Made by a program: the position numbers and the translations under genes
Notes under the pieces: generated by a model
The model's database searches: none
What the model was told of the DNA's origin: nothing
Seen by the model: only the letters and a program-made list of their open reading frames with translations
From: Paenibacillus allorhizosphaerae
GTDB lineage: Bacteria > Bacillota > Bacilli > Paenibacillales > NBRC-103111
Direction: 5' to 3'
Length of the DNA stretch: 64,000 nt
NCBI RefSeq assembly: GCF_910594985.1
Contig: NZ_CAJVCE010000001.1
Coordinates: 124,001 to 188,000 of the forward strand
Part shown: positions 17,330-25,665 of the stretch, piece by piece
How positions within the stretch are numbered: the stretch's first letter is position 1
Layout: each line of letters opens with the position of its first letter

Positions 17330-18806
17330 AAAGTTCGACGGTTTTTGTAGCAACATGGTGGCAAAACTCCTTGTCATGCTCGACAAACAGAATGGTTGGC
17401 GAATATTCAAGCAGCAGTTCTTCGATTTGCATGCGGGAAATCACGTCGATAAAATTGAGCGGTTCATCCCAAATGTACAAATGAGCTTGCTCGCAAAGGC
17501 TTTTCGCAATGAGCACTTTCTTCTTTTGACCGCCGCTGAACGTGGAAATGTCCTTTTCAAATTGAACTCTCGCAAAATCCAGCTTTCTTAAGATCGATTT
17601 AAACAGGCTTTCATCGATTCCGCTGCTTCTGGCGAAGTCCGTCAAATTGCCCTGCAAATGCGACGTATCCTGCGATACGTACGATATTTTAAGCTGACTT
17701 CCGATTCTGAACGTACCGGTATAGCTCAAATCCTCGCCGCAAATGAGTCTGATGATGCTGGATTTTCCCGAGCCGTTTTTACCTGAAAGGGCGATCCGCT
17801 CCCCCTGGTCAATCGGAAAACTGACGTCCTGGCAAACCATCTTATCACCGTAATAAATGGAAACATGATCGAGTTCGGCAAGCCGGCTTTTATGATACGC
17901 AAGCTGTGTAAGCTTTAAGTTTTCCGAGCTTTCGACATTTTGGAGGAGCCTCGATTTTTCATCGATCGCGGATTGCTGTCTTTGCTCGATGGACTTCGAC
18001 CGTTTCATCATTTTAGCGGCCTTGTGGCCGACATACCCTTTATCGACCTTGGATCCGGAATTTCTTGTACCGTTTTTCGTCTTTTCCACCTCGTGCGACC
18101 AGCTGCTCGTTCGTTTCGCGGCGTCCGACAAGCGATGAATGTCTTTTTTCAATTTTTCGTTCTCAGCAAGCTCATACTCGTCTTGCCGCTGTTTATTTTC
18201 CCACCAATCGGAGAAATTGCCTTGTTGAATTTCGATGTTTGTTTTATTGATGGATAAAATGTGATCTACACAATGATCCAGAAACGATCTGTCGTGAGAT
18301 ACCAGTATGAATCCGCTCTTCGTATTGAGATACTCGCTGACGATTTCCCTGGCATTCATGTCAAGATGGTTCGTCGGTTCATCGATTAACAGAAACCGAT
18401 TCTCCTTCAGAAATAAGGCCGCCAGCATCACTTTCGTTTGTTCTCCGTTGGACAGCGACTCAAAGGGGCGATACAGCACATCCTCGGAAACCTTCAGCAG
18501 CGATAGTTCGCGCATGAGCTCCCAATGAACATAGTCCGGAAAAATGTCGCTGATAATATCAAGCGTATTATTATCCTTATTTTCGACCTGGAATGGGAAA
18601 TATTCAAATTGGACATTAGCGGAAATTTTTCCGCTGTATTCATATTTGCCGAGCAGCAAGTTAAGAAAGGTCGTCTTCCCTCTCCCGTTTCTTCCCGTAA
18701 ATCCCAATTTCCAATCGGTATCGATTTGGAAGCTTACATCTTCAAAAATGTTATCGTAACTGCCCTCGTAGGCAAACGTCAAGTTTGAAACCTGGATTAC
18801 TGACAT
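17328..18806 (-). CDS. Lsa-family ABC-F ribosomal protection protein
   Basis: A 492-residue protein with two ATP-binding cassettes and no membrane part, the ABC-F arrangement. The first cassette has Walker A GRNGRGKTT (38-46), signature LSNGEQ and Walker B LLIDEPTNHLD; the second has GKNGSGKSS, FSGGQKKK and WDEPLNFID. The first 150 residues closely recall Lsa(A)/Lsa(B), which move lincosamides, streptogramin A and pleuromutilins off the ribosome. An interdomain linker of basic/acidic helices (about 215-305) is present, as needed for that activity. The start follows GGGAGG by 8 bp. The leader contains a promoter, a terminator and a competing antiterminator, so expression is probably induced by ribosome-stalling drugs. 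Confidence 0.92.
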   Translation of the reverse strand: MSVIQVSNLTFAYEGSYDNIFEDVSFQIDTDWKLGFTGRNGRGKTTFLNLLLGKYEYSGKISANVQFEYFPFQVENKDNNTLDIISDIFPDYVHWELMRELSLLKVSEDVLYRPFESLSNGEQTKVMLAALFLKENRFLLIDEPTNHLDMNAREIVSEYLNTKSGFILVSHDRSFLDHCVDHILSINKTNIEIQQGNFSDWWENKQRQDEYELAENEKLKKDIHRLSDAAKRTSSWSHEVEKTKNGTRNSGSKVDKGYVGHKAAKMMKRSKSIEQRQQSAIDEKSRLLQNVESSENLKLTQLAYHKSRLAELDHVSIYYGDKMVCQDVSFPIDQGERIALSGKNGSGKSSIIRLICGEDLSYTGTFRIGSQLKISYVSQDTSHLQGNLTDFARSSGIDESLFKSILRKLDFARVQFEKDISTFSGGQKKKVLIAKSLCEQAHLYIWDEPLNFIDVISRMQIEELLLEYSPTILFVEHDKEFCHHVATKTVEL

Positions 18807-18823
18807 ATCTTGTTCCTCCCGCT

Positions 18824-18865
18824 AAAAAATATAAAAGCTACAAGAAAGTTACTTTTCTTGTAGCT
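18824..18865 (-). terminator. Attenuator terminator hairpin in the ABC-F leader
   Basis: A perfect 12-bp inverted repeat (AGCTACAAGAAA / TTTCTTGTAGCT, 6-nt loop) followed on the minus strand by TTTTATATTTTTT. It sits 18 bp before the coding sequence's ATG, inside the leader, which is the position of an attenuator rather than of an end-of-gene terminator. Confidence 0.85.
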
Positions 18866-18905
18866 CAAATAAATATAACGAACCCGCACCATGAACGGAG
18901 CTGGA

Positions 18906-18968
18906 TCAAGATATATCGTTTGAGTGAAAAGAAGAACGTAACTTTCTTGCATACGAACAATAAAACAT
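18906..18968 (-). CDS. Possible leader peptide of the ABC-F attenuator
   Basis: A 20-codon frame (MFYCSYARKLRSSFHSNDIS) starts at an ATG at 18968 and runs across the antiterminator segment 18938-18949. No good ribosome site precedes it. Ribosome movement through it would break the antiterminator. An alternative is a start-stop ATGTAA at 19017-19012, preceded by GGGAG and AAAAGG, whose ribosome would cover segment 1. Which frame, if any, is translated is undecided. Confidence 0.25.
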   Translation of the reverse strand: MFYCSYARKLRSSFHSNDIS

Positions 18969-19051
18969 GCGAAAAATAATCGCTTTTCTGTTTTATTATC
19001 AGCAAGAAAAATTACATTATCCTTTTCAACTCCCGTCACTAAGTTATATGT

Positions 19052-19080
19052 ATCATATCATGCCCATTTATTGATTTCAA
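19052..19080 (-). promoter_or_regulatory. Sigma-A promoter of the ABC-F gene
   Basis: On the minus strand TTGAAA (19080-19075) and TATGAT (19057-19052) are exactly 17 bp apart. Transcription would start near 19046, immediately after the short-chain dehydrogenase gene ends. Confidence 0.75.
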
Positions 19081-19086
19081 CCATTG

Positions 19087-19854
19087 CTATACATAACCAT
19101 TGGCGAGCCAACCGCCATCCGCCTTCAAAATCACGCCGGTCACGTATGCCGACATCGAGGAGGCCAGGAAGACGGCCGGACCCACCATGTCGTCCACTTC
19201 CCCCAAGCGTCCCGCAGGGATTCTCGCTTCCATCAGCTGCGGCTTGTGGATCCCTTTGTCGATCAAATCCTGCACGATTTCGGTACGGATGAAGCCCGGA
19301 CTGATCGCGTTCACTTGAATGTCGTGCTTCGCCCATTCCACGGCCAAATTTTGCGTCAGCTGCATCACGCCGCCTTTGCTGGCTGCATAAGCCGCACGCT
19401 TAGGAATGGCGGCATGGGCGACGATCGAGGTAATATTGATGATTTTGCCGCCTCCGCCTCGTTCGATCATATGTTTGCCTACCTTCTGGCAGCAGAGGAA
19501 CGTGCCGTCCAGGTTGATGGACAAGCATTTATGCCAGTTCTCAAGCGGCAGCTCTTCGGATGGGGCTACCATCGTAATGCCGGCGCAGTTGGCTAATATA
19601 TCGATGCGTCCAAACTCTGCAATGGCTGCCGCTGCAAGCGACTCCACCTGCTCCTCGCTGCTGACGTCGCAAACGACTTTTAGTACCGGCGCGCCATACA
19701 AGCTGCGTATTTGCCTTTCCTGTTCCGCCAGCTGTTCCAACGTGCGGCTGACCAACACGACGGATGCTCCTTCAGATGCAAATCCTCGAGCAATGGCGCC
19801 GCCGATGCCTCGACCGCTGCCCGTCACAATTGCCACTTTCCCTTTTAGCAGCAT
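19087..19854 (-). CDS. Short-chain dehydrogenase/reductase (FabG-like)
   Basis: A 255-residue NAD(P)-dependent oxidoreductase of the classical type. The dinucleotide motif TGSGRGIG lies at 11-18, the structural NCAG at about 90, the catalytic Ser in INITSIVAH, and YAASK as the catalytic Tyr-Lys pair. The C-terminus (TGVILKADGGWLANGY) is standard for the family. The ATG at 19854 follows AGGAG by 8 bp; an in-frame start 51 bp upstream does not. It is the last gene of a run that also has an enolase-superfamily dehydratase and a GntR regulator, so the substrate is probably a sugar acid or keto-sugar intermediate. Confidence 0.92.
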   Translation of the reverse strand: MLLKGKVAIVTGSGRGIGGAIARGFASEGASVVLVSRTLEQLAEQERQIRSLYGAPVLKVVCDVSSEEQVESLAAAAIAEFGRIDILANCAGITMVAPSEELPLENWHKCLSINLDGTFLCCQKVGKHMIERGGGGKIINITSIVAHAAIPKRAAYAASKGGVMQLTQNLAVEWAKHDIQVNAISPGFIRTEIVQDLIDKGIHKPQLMEARIPAGRLGEVDDMVGPAVFLASSMSAYVTGVILKADGGWLANGYV

Positions 19855-19906
19855 GCTTCCCACTCCTCTGTCCGCTCGGCCGGGAATCGCTGGGGCCGGG
19901 CGCATC

Positions 19907-20596
19907 TTATTTGAAATAGGACGGATACTTCATTCTCAGCTCCGCTTTTTCCAGCTCGATCCTATTCATATGTTCCAGCATGACCCGTTCGGCTTCGTCC
20001 GCATTCCGCTCCCGAATGGCCGAAACGATATCGCTGTGCTGCGAGATGAGATGTTCCCAATCGAATTTGTCCGTAAGCAGATGCAAGTAACGCATTCGGT
20101 TGTAATGCGTATTCATTTGCTGCAGCATCGCCCACGTACGCATTTTGCCGCAGCCCGCCATGATCATTCCGTGGAACTCTTCGTCGAGCTCGAACAGACG
20201 GTGATTGTTGTTTTCTTCGATGCACAGGCGCTGCAGCGAGACGAGATTGTTCAGATGCAGGATCTGCTCGTTGCTGAGCAGCTCGCAAGCTTGGCGTACG
20301 ATGGCCGTCTCAAGCTCGGTTCTGACAAACTTCGACTCTTCCACATGTCTCATGTCGATCAGTGAGATGAACGATCCTTTCTGCGGGAACGTCTCGATCA
20401 ACTCTTCCTGCGACAGCTTCACGAACGCTTCGCGGATCGGCGTACGGCTCACTTGAAGCAGCTCCACCGCTTCTTTCTCCGAGATGAACCGCCCGGGCTC
20501 GAGCCTTAATTCCATTATGTTTTTCTTCAATGTATCGTGCACGTAGTCCCGGACCGAACCTTTCGAATCCCGTACTCCATCGATTTGCAAAGACAT
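19907..20596 (-). CDS. GntR-family regulator, FadR/FCD subgroup
   Basis: A 229-residue regulator with an N-terminal winged helix (ISEKEAVELLQVSRTPIREA, a standard FadR-type recognition block) and a C-terminal FCD effector domain whose metal-binding residues are suggested by the DEEFHGMI and QHSDI segments. FCD regulators commonly respond to hexuronates, aldonates or other organic acids. The ATG at 20596 follows GGGAGG by 7 bp. It lies between the dehydratase and dehydrogenase genes on the same strand (gaps of 73 and 52 bp), so it probably controls this small operon. Confidence 0.92.
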   Translation of the reverse strand: MSLQIDGVRDSKGSVRDYVHDTLKKNIMELRLEPGRFISEKEAVELLQVSRTPIREAFVKLSQEELIETFPQKGSFISLIDMRHVEESKFVRTELETAIVRQACELLSNEQILHLNNLVSLQRLCIEENNNHRLFELDEEFHGMIMAGCGKMRTWAMLQQMNTHYNRMRYLHLLTDKFDWEHLISQHSDIVSAIRERNADEAERVMLEHMNRIELEKAELRMKYPSYFK

Positions 20597-20669
20597 GCCG
20601 ATTCCTCCCTGAGTATACCTGTTCATCTAGCATAGCAGCAGGAATACGGATGTACAAGGACGCTGCGCT

Positions 20670-21884
20670 TTACGGATTCGCCCAACGGTCATTCGGCACA
20701 ATCGGATACCAATCCGGCCTCATCGGATCGCGGTCGTAGGCATACCCGCCCAATCTTCGGAATTCCTCGGCGTAGTACCGCACCTTCTCGCGGTCGACCT
20801 CGATGCCGAGTCCAGGCTTATCCGGAACCGCAATCGCTCCGTTCTTGTAAGCCATCTTGCCGCCGACCAATATATCATCGGTCAGTTGATGGTAGTGGGC
20901 GTCGATGGCAAACGGCATATTGGCGATCGTTGAGCCGAGATGCAGCATGGTTGCTAGCTGAATGCCGAGCTCGCCTGACGAATGGACCGCTACGCTGTAC
21001 TGGAACGTCTCGCAAACGACCGCGGCTTTATGGCAGGCGCGAACCCCGCCCCAGAACGTAGTATCGAGCAATATGACGTCGACGGCCGGATTCAAAATAT
21101 TTTGTGCAAGCTGCTCGAAATTTACGACGACCGTATTCGTCGATAACGGGATGTCGATTTTCTCGCGAACTTTCCGCATCCCGTTCAAACCCCAGGTCGG
21201 ATCTTCGAAGTAGTCGTTGTTGATATGCCGGATCGCCTTGGCAAACTCAATGCTTTGCTCGACGCTGTAGACGCTGTTCGGGTCAAAGCGGTAACGGTCA
21301 AGCGGGAATGCTTCTGCCAACGCCAAGTAACAGTCCAGCTCATATTGCGGATCGAACACGCCTCCCTTCAGCTTGTGCGTCGTAAAGCCGAAGCGTTCCT
21401 TGAGGTCGCGAGTATGCTCGACGAGCTGCTCGGGCGTCCTCACTTCCCCTTCTCCCGTTGCTTCATTCGGATAACGGAAGAACAAGTAGCTGGCAAATTG
21501 GACCTCGTCCCGCAGCTTTCCGCCAAGCAGCTTGTAAACGGGGACACCGAGCTTCTGGCCAACGATATCGAGACAGGCGAATTCGATGCTGGCGTGCAGT
21601 TGTGTTCGGTTGTTGTACAAACTTGCGGTAGGATTGCAAATTTTGTAACGCATCGCCTCGAACTCCGTGGGATCGTGGCCGACCAAATACGGTTTCAAAC
21701 CACGGATAGCCATCTCCGCGCTCTCGCCACCGCCGCCCATTTCTCCGAAACCGACGATGCCCTCGTCCGTTTCCACCTCGACGATGGTGCGGACAAAACG
21801 TCCCCAATGCGTCCCGTTGCTGTGGCGCAACGGCGCTTCTAGCGGAACGCTGACGGTTGTCGCTCGAATATCGGTAATTTTCAT
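20670..21884 (-). CDS. Enolase-superfamily sugar-acid dehydratase (glucarate dehydratase-like)
   Basis: A 404-residue enzyme of the mandelate racemase/muconate lactonizing group, which removes water from acid sugars to give 2-keto-3-deoxy acids. The catalytic features run in order: THKLKGG with the KxK pair near 205; RFDPNSVYS with the first metal-binding acidic residue; YFEDPTW with the second; [15 protein letters not shown]; and [11 protein letters not shown] with the catalytic His. The pattern is closest to glucarate dehydratase, but the NNH element after the His is replaced by SGEL, so the true substrate may differ. The ATG at 21884 follows AGAGGTG. It heads the dehydratase-GntR-dehydrogenase operon. 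Confidence 0.88.
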   Translation of the reverse strand: MKITDIRATTVSVPLEAPLRHSNGTHWGRFVRTIVEVETDEGIVGFGEMGGGGESAEMAIRGLKPYLVGHDPTEFEAMRYKICNPTASLYNNRTQLHASIEFACLDIVGQKLGVPVYKLLGGKLRDEVQFASYLFFRYPNEATGEGEVRTPEQLVEHTRDLKERFGFTTHKLKGGVFDPQYELDCYLALAEAFPLDRYRFDPNSVYSVEQSIEFAKAIRHINNDYFEDPTWGLNGMRKVREKIDIPLSTNTVVVNFEQLAQNILNPAVDVILLDTTFWGGVRACHKAAVVCETFQYSVAVHSSGELGIQLATMLHLGSTIANMPFAIDAHYHQLTDDILVGGKMAYKNGAIAVPDKPGLGIEVDREKVRYYAEEFRRLGGYAYDRDPMRPDWYPIVPNDRWANP

Positions 21885-22023
21885 AATAGCTTCACCTCTG
21901 CAAGATTTACTTGAATGGTGGAAACCTGTTGCCGCTAGAATCCGCTGGTCAATCTCGATGAATGCGAATAGGCGAATTGTTAATTTGATAATACTGATCA
22001 TACTAGTATTATTTAAATACATT

Positions 22024-22704
22024 TTATACTCGTTTTTTGGTATAAATCAACAACTTTTTGAGCTGAAATTTCAATGATTTCGAAACGATCATCAAACGAG
22101 CGATTTGGTTGCATTCTTCCGCGAACCACACATGACCCTCAGGACAAACCGCAATGTCATGAGGCTCTGCCTGCTTTATAGGAATCTCGTACTCCGTGAT
22201 CGCACCTTGCGTTGTAATTCGGCCGATTTGATTGGCTCCCCATTCCGTGAACCAGAGATCTCCATTGTTCCCGGATGCTATTGCATGAGGACGAGCGTTC
22301 GGGGTCGGTATTGCGAATTCGCTCATTTCGCCCGATGTCGTCACTTTCCCGATTTTATTAGCGTTGATCTGAAAGTACCACAGTGCGTCATCGGGACCAC
22401 TCGTAATACCGACAGGGCTCGCATTGGGAGTGGGAATCGAATACTCCGTAACTTCTCCACTCTTCGTCATTCGTCCGATCTTATTGCTCTGATTCTCGCT
22501 AAACCATAACGCTCCATCCGATCCCAAAGTGATAAAGGAAGGAAATGCTTTACGATCCGGCAGCGCAAACTCCGTGATTTCCCCTGTTCTTGAAATTATG
22601 CCGATCCGGCTGCTATTCATTTCCGTATACCGTTTCCGTTTCAATTTCCCGACTGATCCACGCAAAAAAACCTCCATATCCGGAAACGGACAGGAGGCGT
22701 GCAT
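22024..22704 (-). pseudogene. vgb: 5'-truncated virginiamycin B lyase (streptogramin lyase) gene
   Basis: The frame encodes the C-terminal two-thirds of a Vgb-type beta-propeller, which linearises type B streptogramins. Recognisable blades start at [10 protein letters not shown] and include [29 protein letters not shown] and [14 protein letters not shown]. The residues known for catalysis are kept: His in ARPHAI, His in AEPHDI and Glu in AEECNQ. Full-length Vgb is about 295 residues; here only about 195 are homologous, so two of seven blades are missing. No ribosome site precedes any in-frame start, and the upstream 80 bases form a terminator hairpin. It could be silent, or an unusual short lyase. 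The last 20 residues are Lys-rich and not Vgb-like. Confidence 0.7.
22664..22697 (-). terminator. Terminator just upstream of the truncated vgb frame
   Basis: CCTCC / GGAGG arms (22671-22675, 22693-22697) enclose an inner TCCG / CGGA stem; minus-strand transcription then meets seven T. It could end the transglutaminase-like transcript or be the remains of a vgb attenuator. Confidence 0.65.
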
Positions 22705-22770
22705 ACGAACAAAAAGACGTACTGCATACAGAGAAGCAGCCGCACTTCATGCATATATAAAAAGCCCGCA

Positions 22771-22822
22771 CTAATCCTATCCGAAAACCTAATATTAGAT
22801 TTTGTTTGGTGGATAGGCTTAG
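22771..22822. repeat. Long imperfect inverted repeat
   Basis: CTAATCCTATCC and GGATAGGCTTAG form a 12-bp stem with one mismatch around a 28-nt AT-rich loop that itself contains CTAATATTAG. No target duplication or transposase is adjacent. It may be an RNA stem-loop between genes or a minimal mobile-repeat remnant. Confidence 0.4.
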
Positions 22823-22908
22823 TAGATCATTGGCTCTGGGTCACCCTTTCACAGTAGATACGGGTAACATGATCATATTCCGTGCATCGATTCAATCAGT
22901 CGGCTAAA

Positions 22909-23517
22909 CTACAATTCGCTCGGCAAACCTTGAAGATACATATTTATACAATTATCATTATGCTTTAAGGCATGAATGGTCTTTGCGTTAGGCGCCTTGA
23001 ATATGGTATCAAAATCCACTTCGTCGTACGCTTCCCTTATCGGAAAAGCGAGTTTTTCATGGTCCAAAGAAAATTCGGCTTTGACGTTGGCGTTATTTCC
23101 CCGAGCGTCCAAACGAATCCACCGCTTAAAATCGGATAAAAAGACGGCGTTAAGCGCATGGAGGCAGTATCCGGTATCCGGCGTATCGCCTATTGTCAGC
23201 CGCTGATAACAAAAGCCGGCAGGAATTGCTTTGCTCCTTAATAATGCGCACAATAAATTAGATTTGGCGTAGCAGATGCCTTCTTTAAAGTAGAGAACTT
23301 CCGAAGCTCTGCATGTGATTCTGGAGCTTTGAAGATCCCACGAGTGCGATATTTCATCGCGAACAAACTCGTACGCTTTCTTTACGAATTCCACTTCGGT
23401 TGACGATGCTGCGAATAGTTCGTTTGCTTTTTCGATAATGGAAAGATGACTAAAGTCCACTTCTTCGGTTTCTGTCAAATAATCTTCTAATGAATGTGAT
23501 TCACATTGTAAGTGCAT
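22909..23517 (-). CDS. Transglutaminase-like cysteine protein
   Basis: A 202-residue protein with the transglutaminase-like fold (PF01841 type). The triad is visible: Cys in FKEGICYAKSNLLCALLR, His in YCLHALNAVFL, and Asp in WIRLDARGNN. Such cytoplasmic stand-alone domains usually act as peptidases or amidases rather than cross-linkers. There is no signal peptide. The ATG at 23517 follows GGAGG by 9 bp; an in-frame start 81 bp upstream is less likely. It is a single gene between an acyltransferase gene and the vgb remnant. Substrate is unknown. Confidence 0.85.
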   Translation of the reverse strand: MHLQCESHSLEDYLTETEEVDFSHLSIIEKANELFAASSTEVEFVKKAYEFVRDEISHSWDLQSSRITCRASEVLYFKEGICYAKSNLLCALLRSKAIPAGFCYQRLTIGDTPDTGYCLHALNAVFLSDFKRWIRLDARGNNANVKAEFSLDHEKLAFPIREAYDEVDFDTIFKAPNAKTIHALKHNDNCINMYLQGLPSEL

Positions 23518-23658
23518 AGGTCTCTTCCTCCAAACATCTAATTTGCATACTCGCGACGCATGTGAAATCCATACCTGTTTATTGGCATAATTATGCATTA
23601 TATCGCATGAATATACAAGTTATAAACTTAAAGAATGCGGTACGGCAATACAAATCCA

Positions 23659-24783
23659 TCAAATCACCTTTTTGACCCCGGGGATCCGCCGGATGATCGT
23701 TGCGGCCGTATAAGAGAGAATAACCGCGATACAACCGACAACAACGAATTTCAGGATCGGATGCCAAGACAGAGAACGAAATGCTATGGCAACGTAGGTA
23801 ACGGACAGCGCATGAACAATATAAACAAAAAATGCGTTGGCCGTCAGCCATCCGGTACATTTGGTTGCCGTGCCATTCCAGCGCTCGCGGAACCATACTA
23901 ACAGTACGTAGGAAATTCCTAAGCCCATCAGCGGATCGATCGTTGCATAGAAAGCCGCTTGCCAGTTTAAACCTCCTATGAACGCGGAGACATCGCCTTC
24001 CACTGCTCCTCCGAGCGCCATTCCCGCTGCCATGCAGACGATCAGCAATATGGCCGCCCCCGCCCACCTCCTTCCCGCTTCTTTGGTGAGCATTTGCAGC
24101 CATTGCCCGCGATACGCTGCGACGCCCCCCATAAACAGGCCGATATAGGCAGGAAAATAGGCCAACTGCAAATTCAACACTTCAGTTCCGACGGGGTAAA
24201 CCAACCGTACCAATACGTTCGCTGCCGCGACGACGATGACATAACCGGCGATCAAGCGCCCAGTTAAGGCAATAGGCTTGCTGCACGGTTTGCCTGCAGT
24301 CACCTGACGAAAGACAGCATACCAAGCGAAGAACAGCAGCAGCGCCTCCAAATACCACAACGGCCCGACTTCAAATTCAATCACGCCGCGAAGCGGATGA
24401 AGAAATAACTCTTCTCGCAGAAAGGCTCCCAAAGATCCAATATATCCGGAGACGGCATACCGCAGGAGCGGGACGATGGCCAGCATGTAGAACAACAGCG
24501 GAATTCCATACCGAAACAACCGCGCTTTCAGGAAATTGCCTCCTCCTTGGCGATCATAAGAAGCAGGCGTCACATAACCGGAAATGAAAAAAAACAAGCC
24601 CATAAAAAACGATTGGTTGACAGCCGTAAACATCGTGAGCAGCACGTTCGCCAAGGTGCTGTCCTGATGCTCGTAATAAGGCCAGCTTCCCGAGCCTCCA
24701 TAAACGATCGCCGTATGGTGAAGAACCACCAGCACTGTCATGAATACTTTCAACCGATCCAGATACATTAACCTTTTTTCCAT
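23659..24783 (-). CDS. Membrane acyltransferase, acyltransferase-3 (OafA/YiaH-like) family
   Basis: A 374-residue polytopic membrane protein with about ten hydrophobic segments. It opens with the family pattern YLDRLKVFMTVLVVLHHTA, where the paired His residues at about 22-23 are the conserved catalytic feature, followed by MGLFFFISGYV. These enzymes move acetyl or succinyl groups onto sugars or other cell-surface molecules. No glycan biosynthesis genes are adjacent, so the acceptor is unknown. It is divergent from the NarL-type response regulator at 24996, sharing a 212-bp promoter region, and may be a target of that regulator. Confidence 0.88.
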   Translation of the reverse strand: MEKRLMYLDRLKVFMTVLVVLHHTAIVYGGSGSWPYYEHQDSTLANVLLTMFTAVNQSFFMGLFFFISGYVTPASYDRQGGGNFLKARLFRYGIPLLFYMLAIVPLLRYAVSGYIGSLGAFLREELFLHPLRGVIEFEVGPLWYLEALLLFFAWYAVFRQVTAGKPCSKPIALTGRLIAGYVIVVAAANVLVRLVYPVGTEVLNLQLAYFPAYIGLFMGGVAAYRGQWLQMLTKEAGRRWAGAAILLIVCMAAGMALGGAVEGDVSAFIGGLNWQAAFYATIDPLMGLGISYVLLVWFRERWNGTATKCTGWLTANAFFVYIVHALSVTYVAIAFRSLSWHPILKFVVVGCIAVILSYTAATIIRRIPGVKKVI

Positions 24784-24995
24784 ATTCGCATCCCCTTTTC
24801 GCTTTTCATACCTCTACGGTAACACGCGTTCGCAGGGGACTCACCGAAAAAAAGAAGACAAACCGCGCAAATTGCATTTCGGTACCGAAGGGTGTTCCTT
24901 TCGGTGTCTTTGGCAACCATTGCGGTGTCTTGGAGCAATCAGCATGATATACTAAAATCATTCTCAACGCAGCATCGTGAGTGGAGGAATCCGTT

Positions 24996-25649
24996 ATGAA
25001 ACATATTCTATTGGTTGACGATCACCGGACGTTTTTGGCCGGAAGCGCCATCATCCTTGAAAAACACGGCTTCCGCGTGACGACCGCGTCAAGCGGAGCG
25101 GAAGCGCTGGAACGGATGGAACAATCGGATTTCGATTTGTTCGTATTTGATCTGAAGCTGCCCCGGATGAACGGCTTCGAATTGACGGAAGCAACTTTGC
25201 AGCGCCGTCCGGAGGCAACGATCGTCATTTTGACCGGGGAGGACATATCGGAGCATTACGACCGCCTGATCGATATGGGGGTAACCGGCATTATGGAGAA
25301 ATCTCTCGGCGAACTGGAATTGATTTACTGCCTTCGCTTAGCTTTGCAGCAATTAACGGTTCTCCCTCTTCATCTTGCGAAGCGGCTCAGAACGAAAGAA
25401 AACCTACCCTATGCCCCGAATGCAGATAGCGGCGGCAGCATAAACCGGATGCTAACCGACAAAGAAGTGGCCGTCTTGAAGCTGATCGCTCAAGGGCACA
25501 AAAATAAAGACATTGCCGACCGGCTTTTCATGAGCCAGCGCAATGTCGAATATTTGATCTCTCATTTGTTCGAGAAATTGGGTGTGTCCTCCCGGCAGCA
25601 AGCGGTCATGAAGGGGATCGAGTTGAAGTGGCTCAATGTAGACGCGTAG
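24996..25649 (+). CDS. NarL/LuxR-type response regulator (ComA-like)
   Basis: A 217-residue two-component regulator. The receiver has LLVDDH at 5-10, the phosphoacceptor Asp in FVFDLKLP near 54, and the conserved Lys in IMEKSLG near 104. The LuxR-type helix-turn-helix lies at about 150-205 (LTDKEVAVLKLIAQGHKNKD and MSQRNVEYLISHLFEKLGV). The ATG at 24996 follows GTGGAGG. Convergent with it, 16 bp away, is a ComP-like kinase, the obvious partner despite opposite transcription. No gene for a ComX/ComQ-type pheromone is visible. Confidence 0.92.
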   Translation: MKHILLVDDHRTFLAGSAIILEKHGFRVTTASSGAEALERMEQSDFDLFVFDLKLPRMNGFELTEATLQRRPEATIVILTGEDISEHYDRLIDMGVTGIMEKSLGELELIYCLRLALQQLTVLPLHLAKRLRTKENLPYAPNADSGGSINRMLTDKEVAVLKLIAQGHKNKDIADRLFMSQRNVEYLISHLFEKLGVSSRQQAVMKGIELKWLNVDA

Positions 25650-25665
25650 CCTGTGATGCGTCACG

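Larger units (their letters stand above)
18807..19046 (-). promoter_or_regulatory. Attenuator leader of the Lsa-type gene
   Basis: The transcript from about 19046 to the ATG at 18806 holds four pairing segments. Segment 1 (19002-19009, TTTCTTGC) pairs with segment 2 (18943-18950, GCAAGAAA). Segment 2 (18938-18949, CAAGAAAGTTAC) can instead pair over 12 bp with 18841-18852 (GTAACTTTCTTG). That last stretch is the loop and 3' arm of the terminator at 18836-18865. The terminator and antiterminator are therefore mutually exclusive. This matches the drug-sensing transcription attenuators known ahead of vmlR- and vga-type genes, where a stalled ribosome favours read-through. Confidence 0.75.

Noticed and set aside
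18797..19039. 80-codon frame through the ABC-F leader
   Set aside because: It begins at a GTG, overlaps the ABC-F start and spans the terminator hairpin. Its content follows the RNA pairing segments, so it is better explained as leader sequence.
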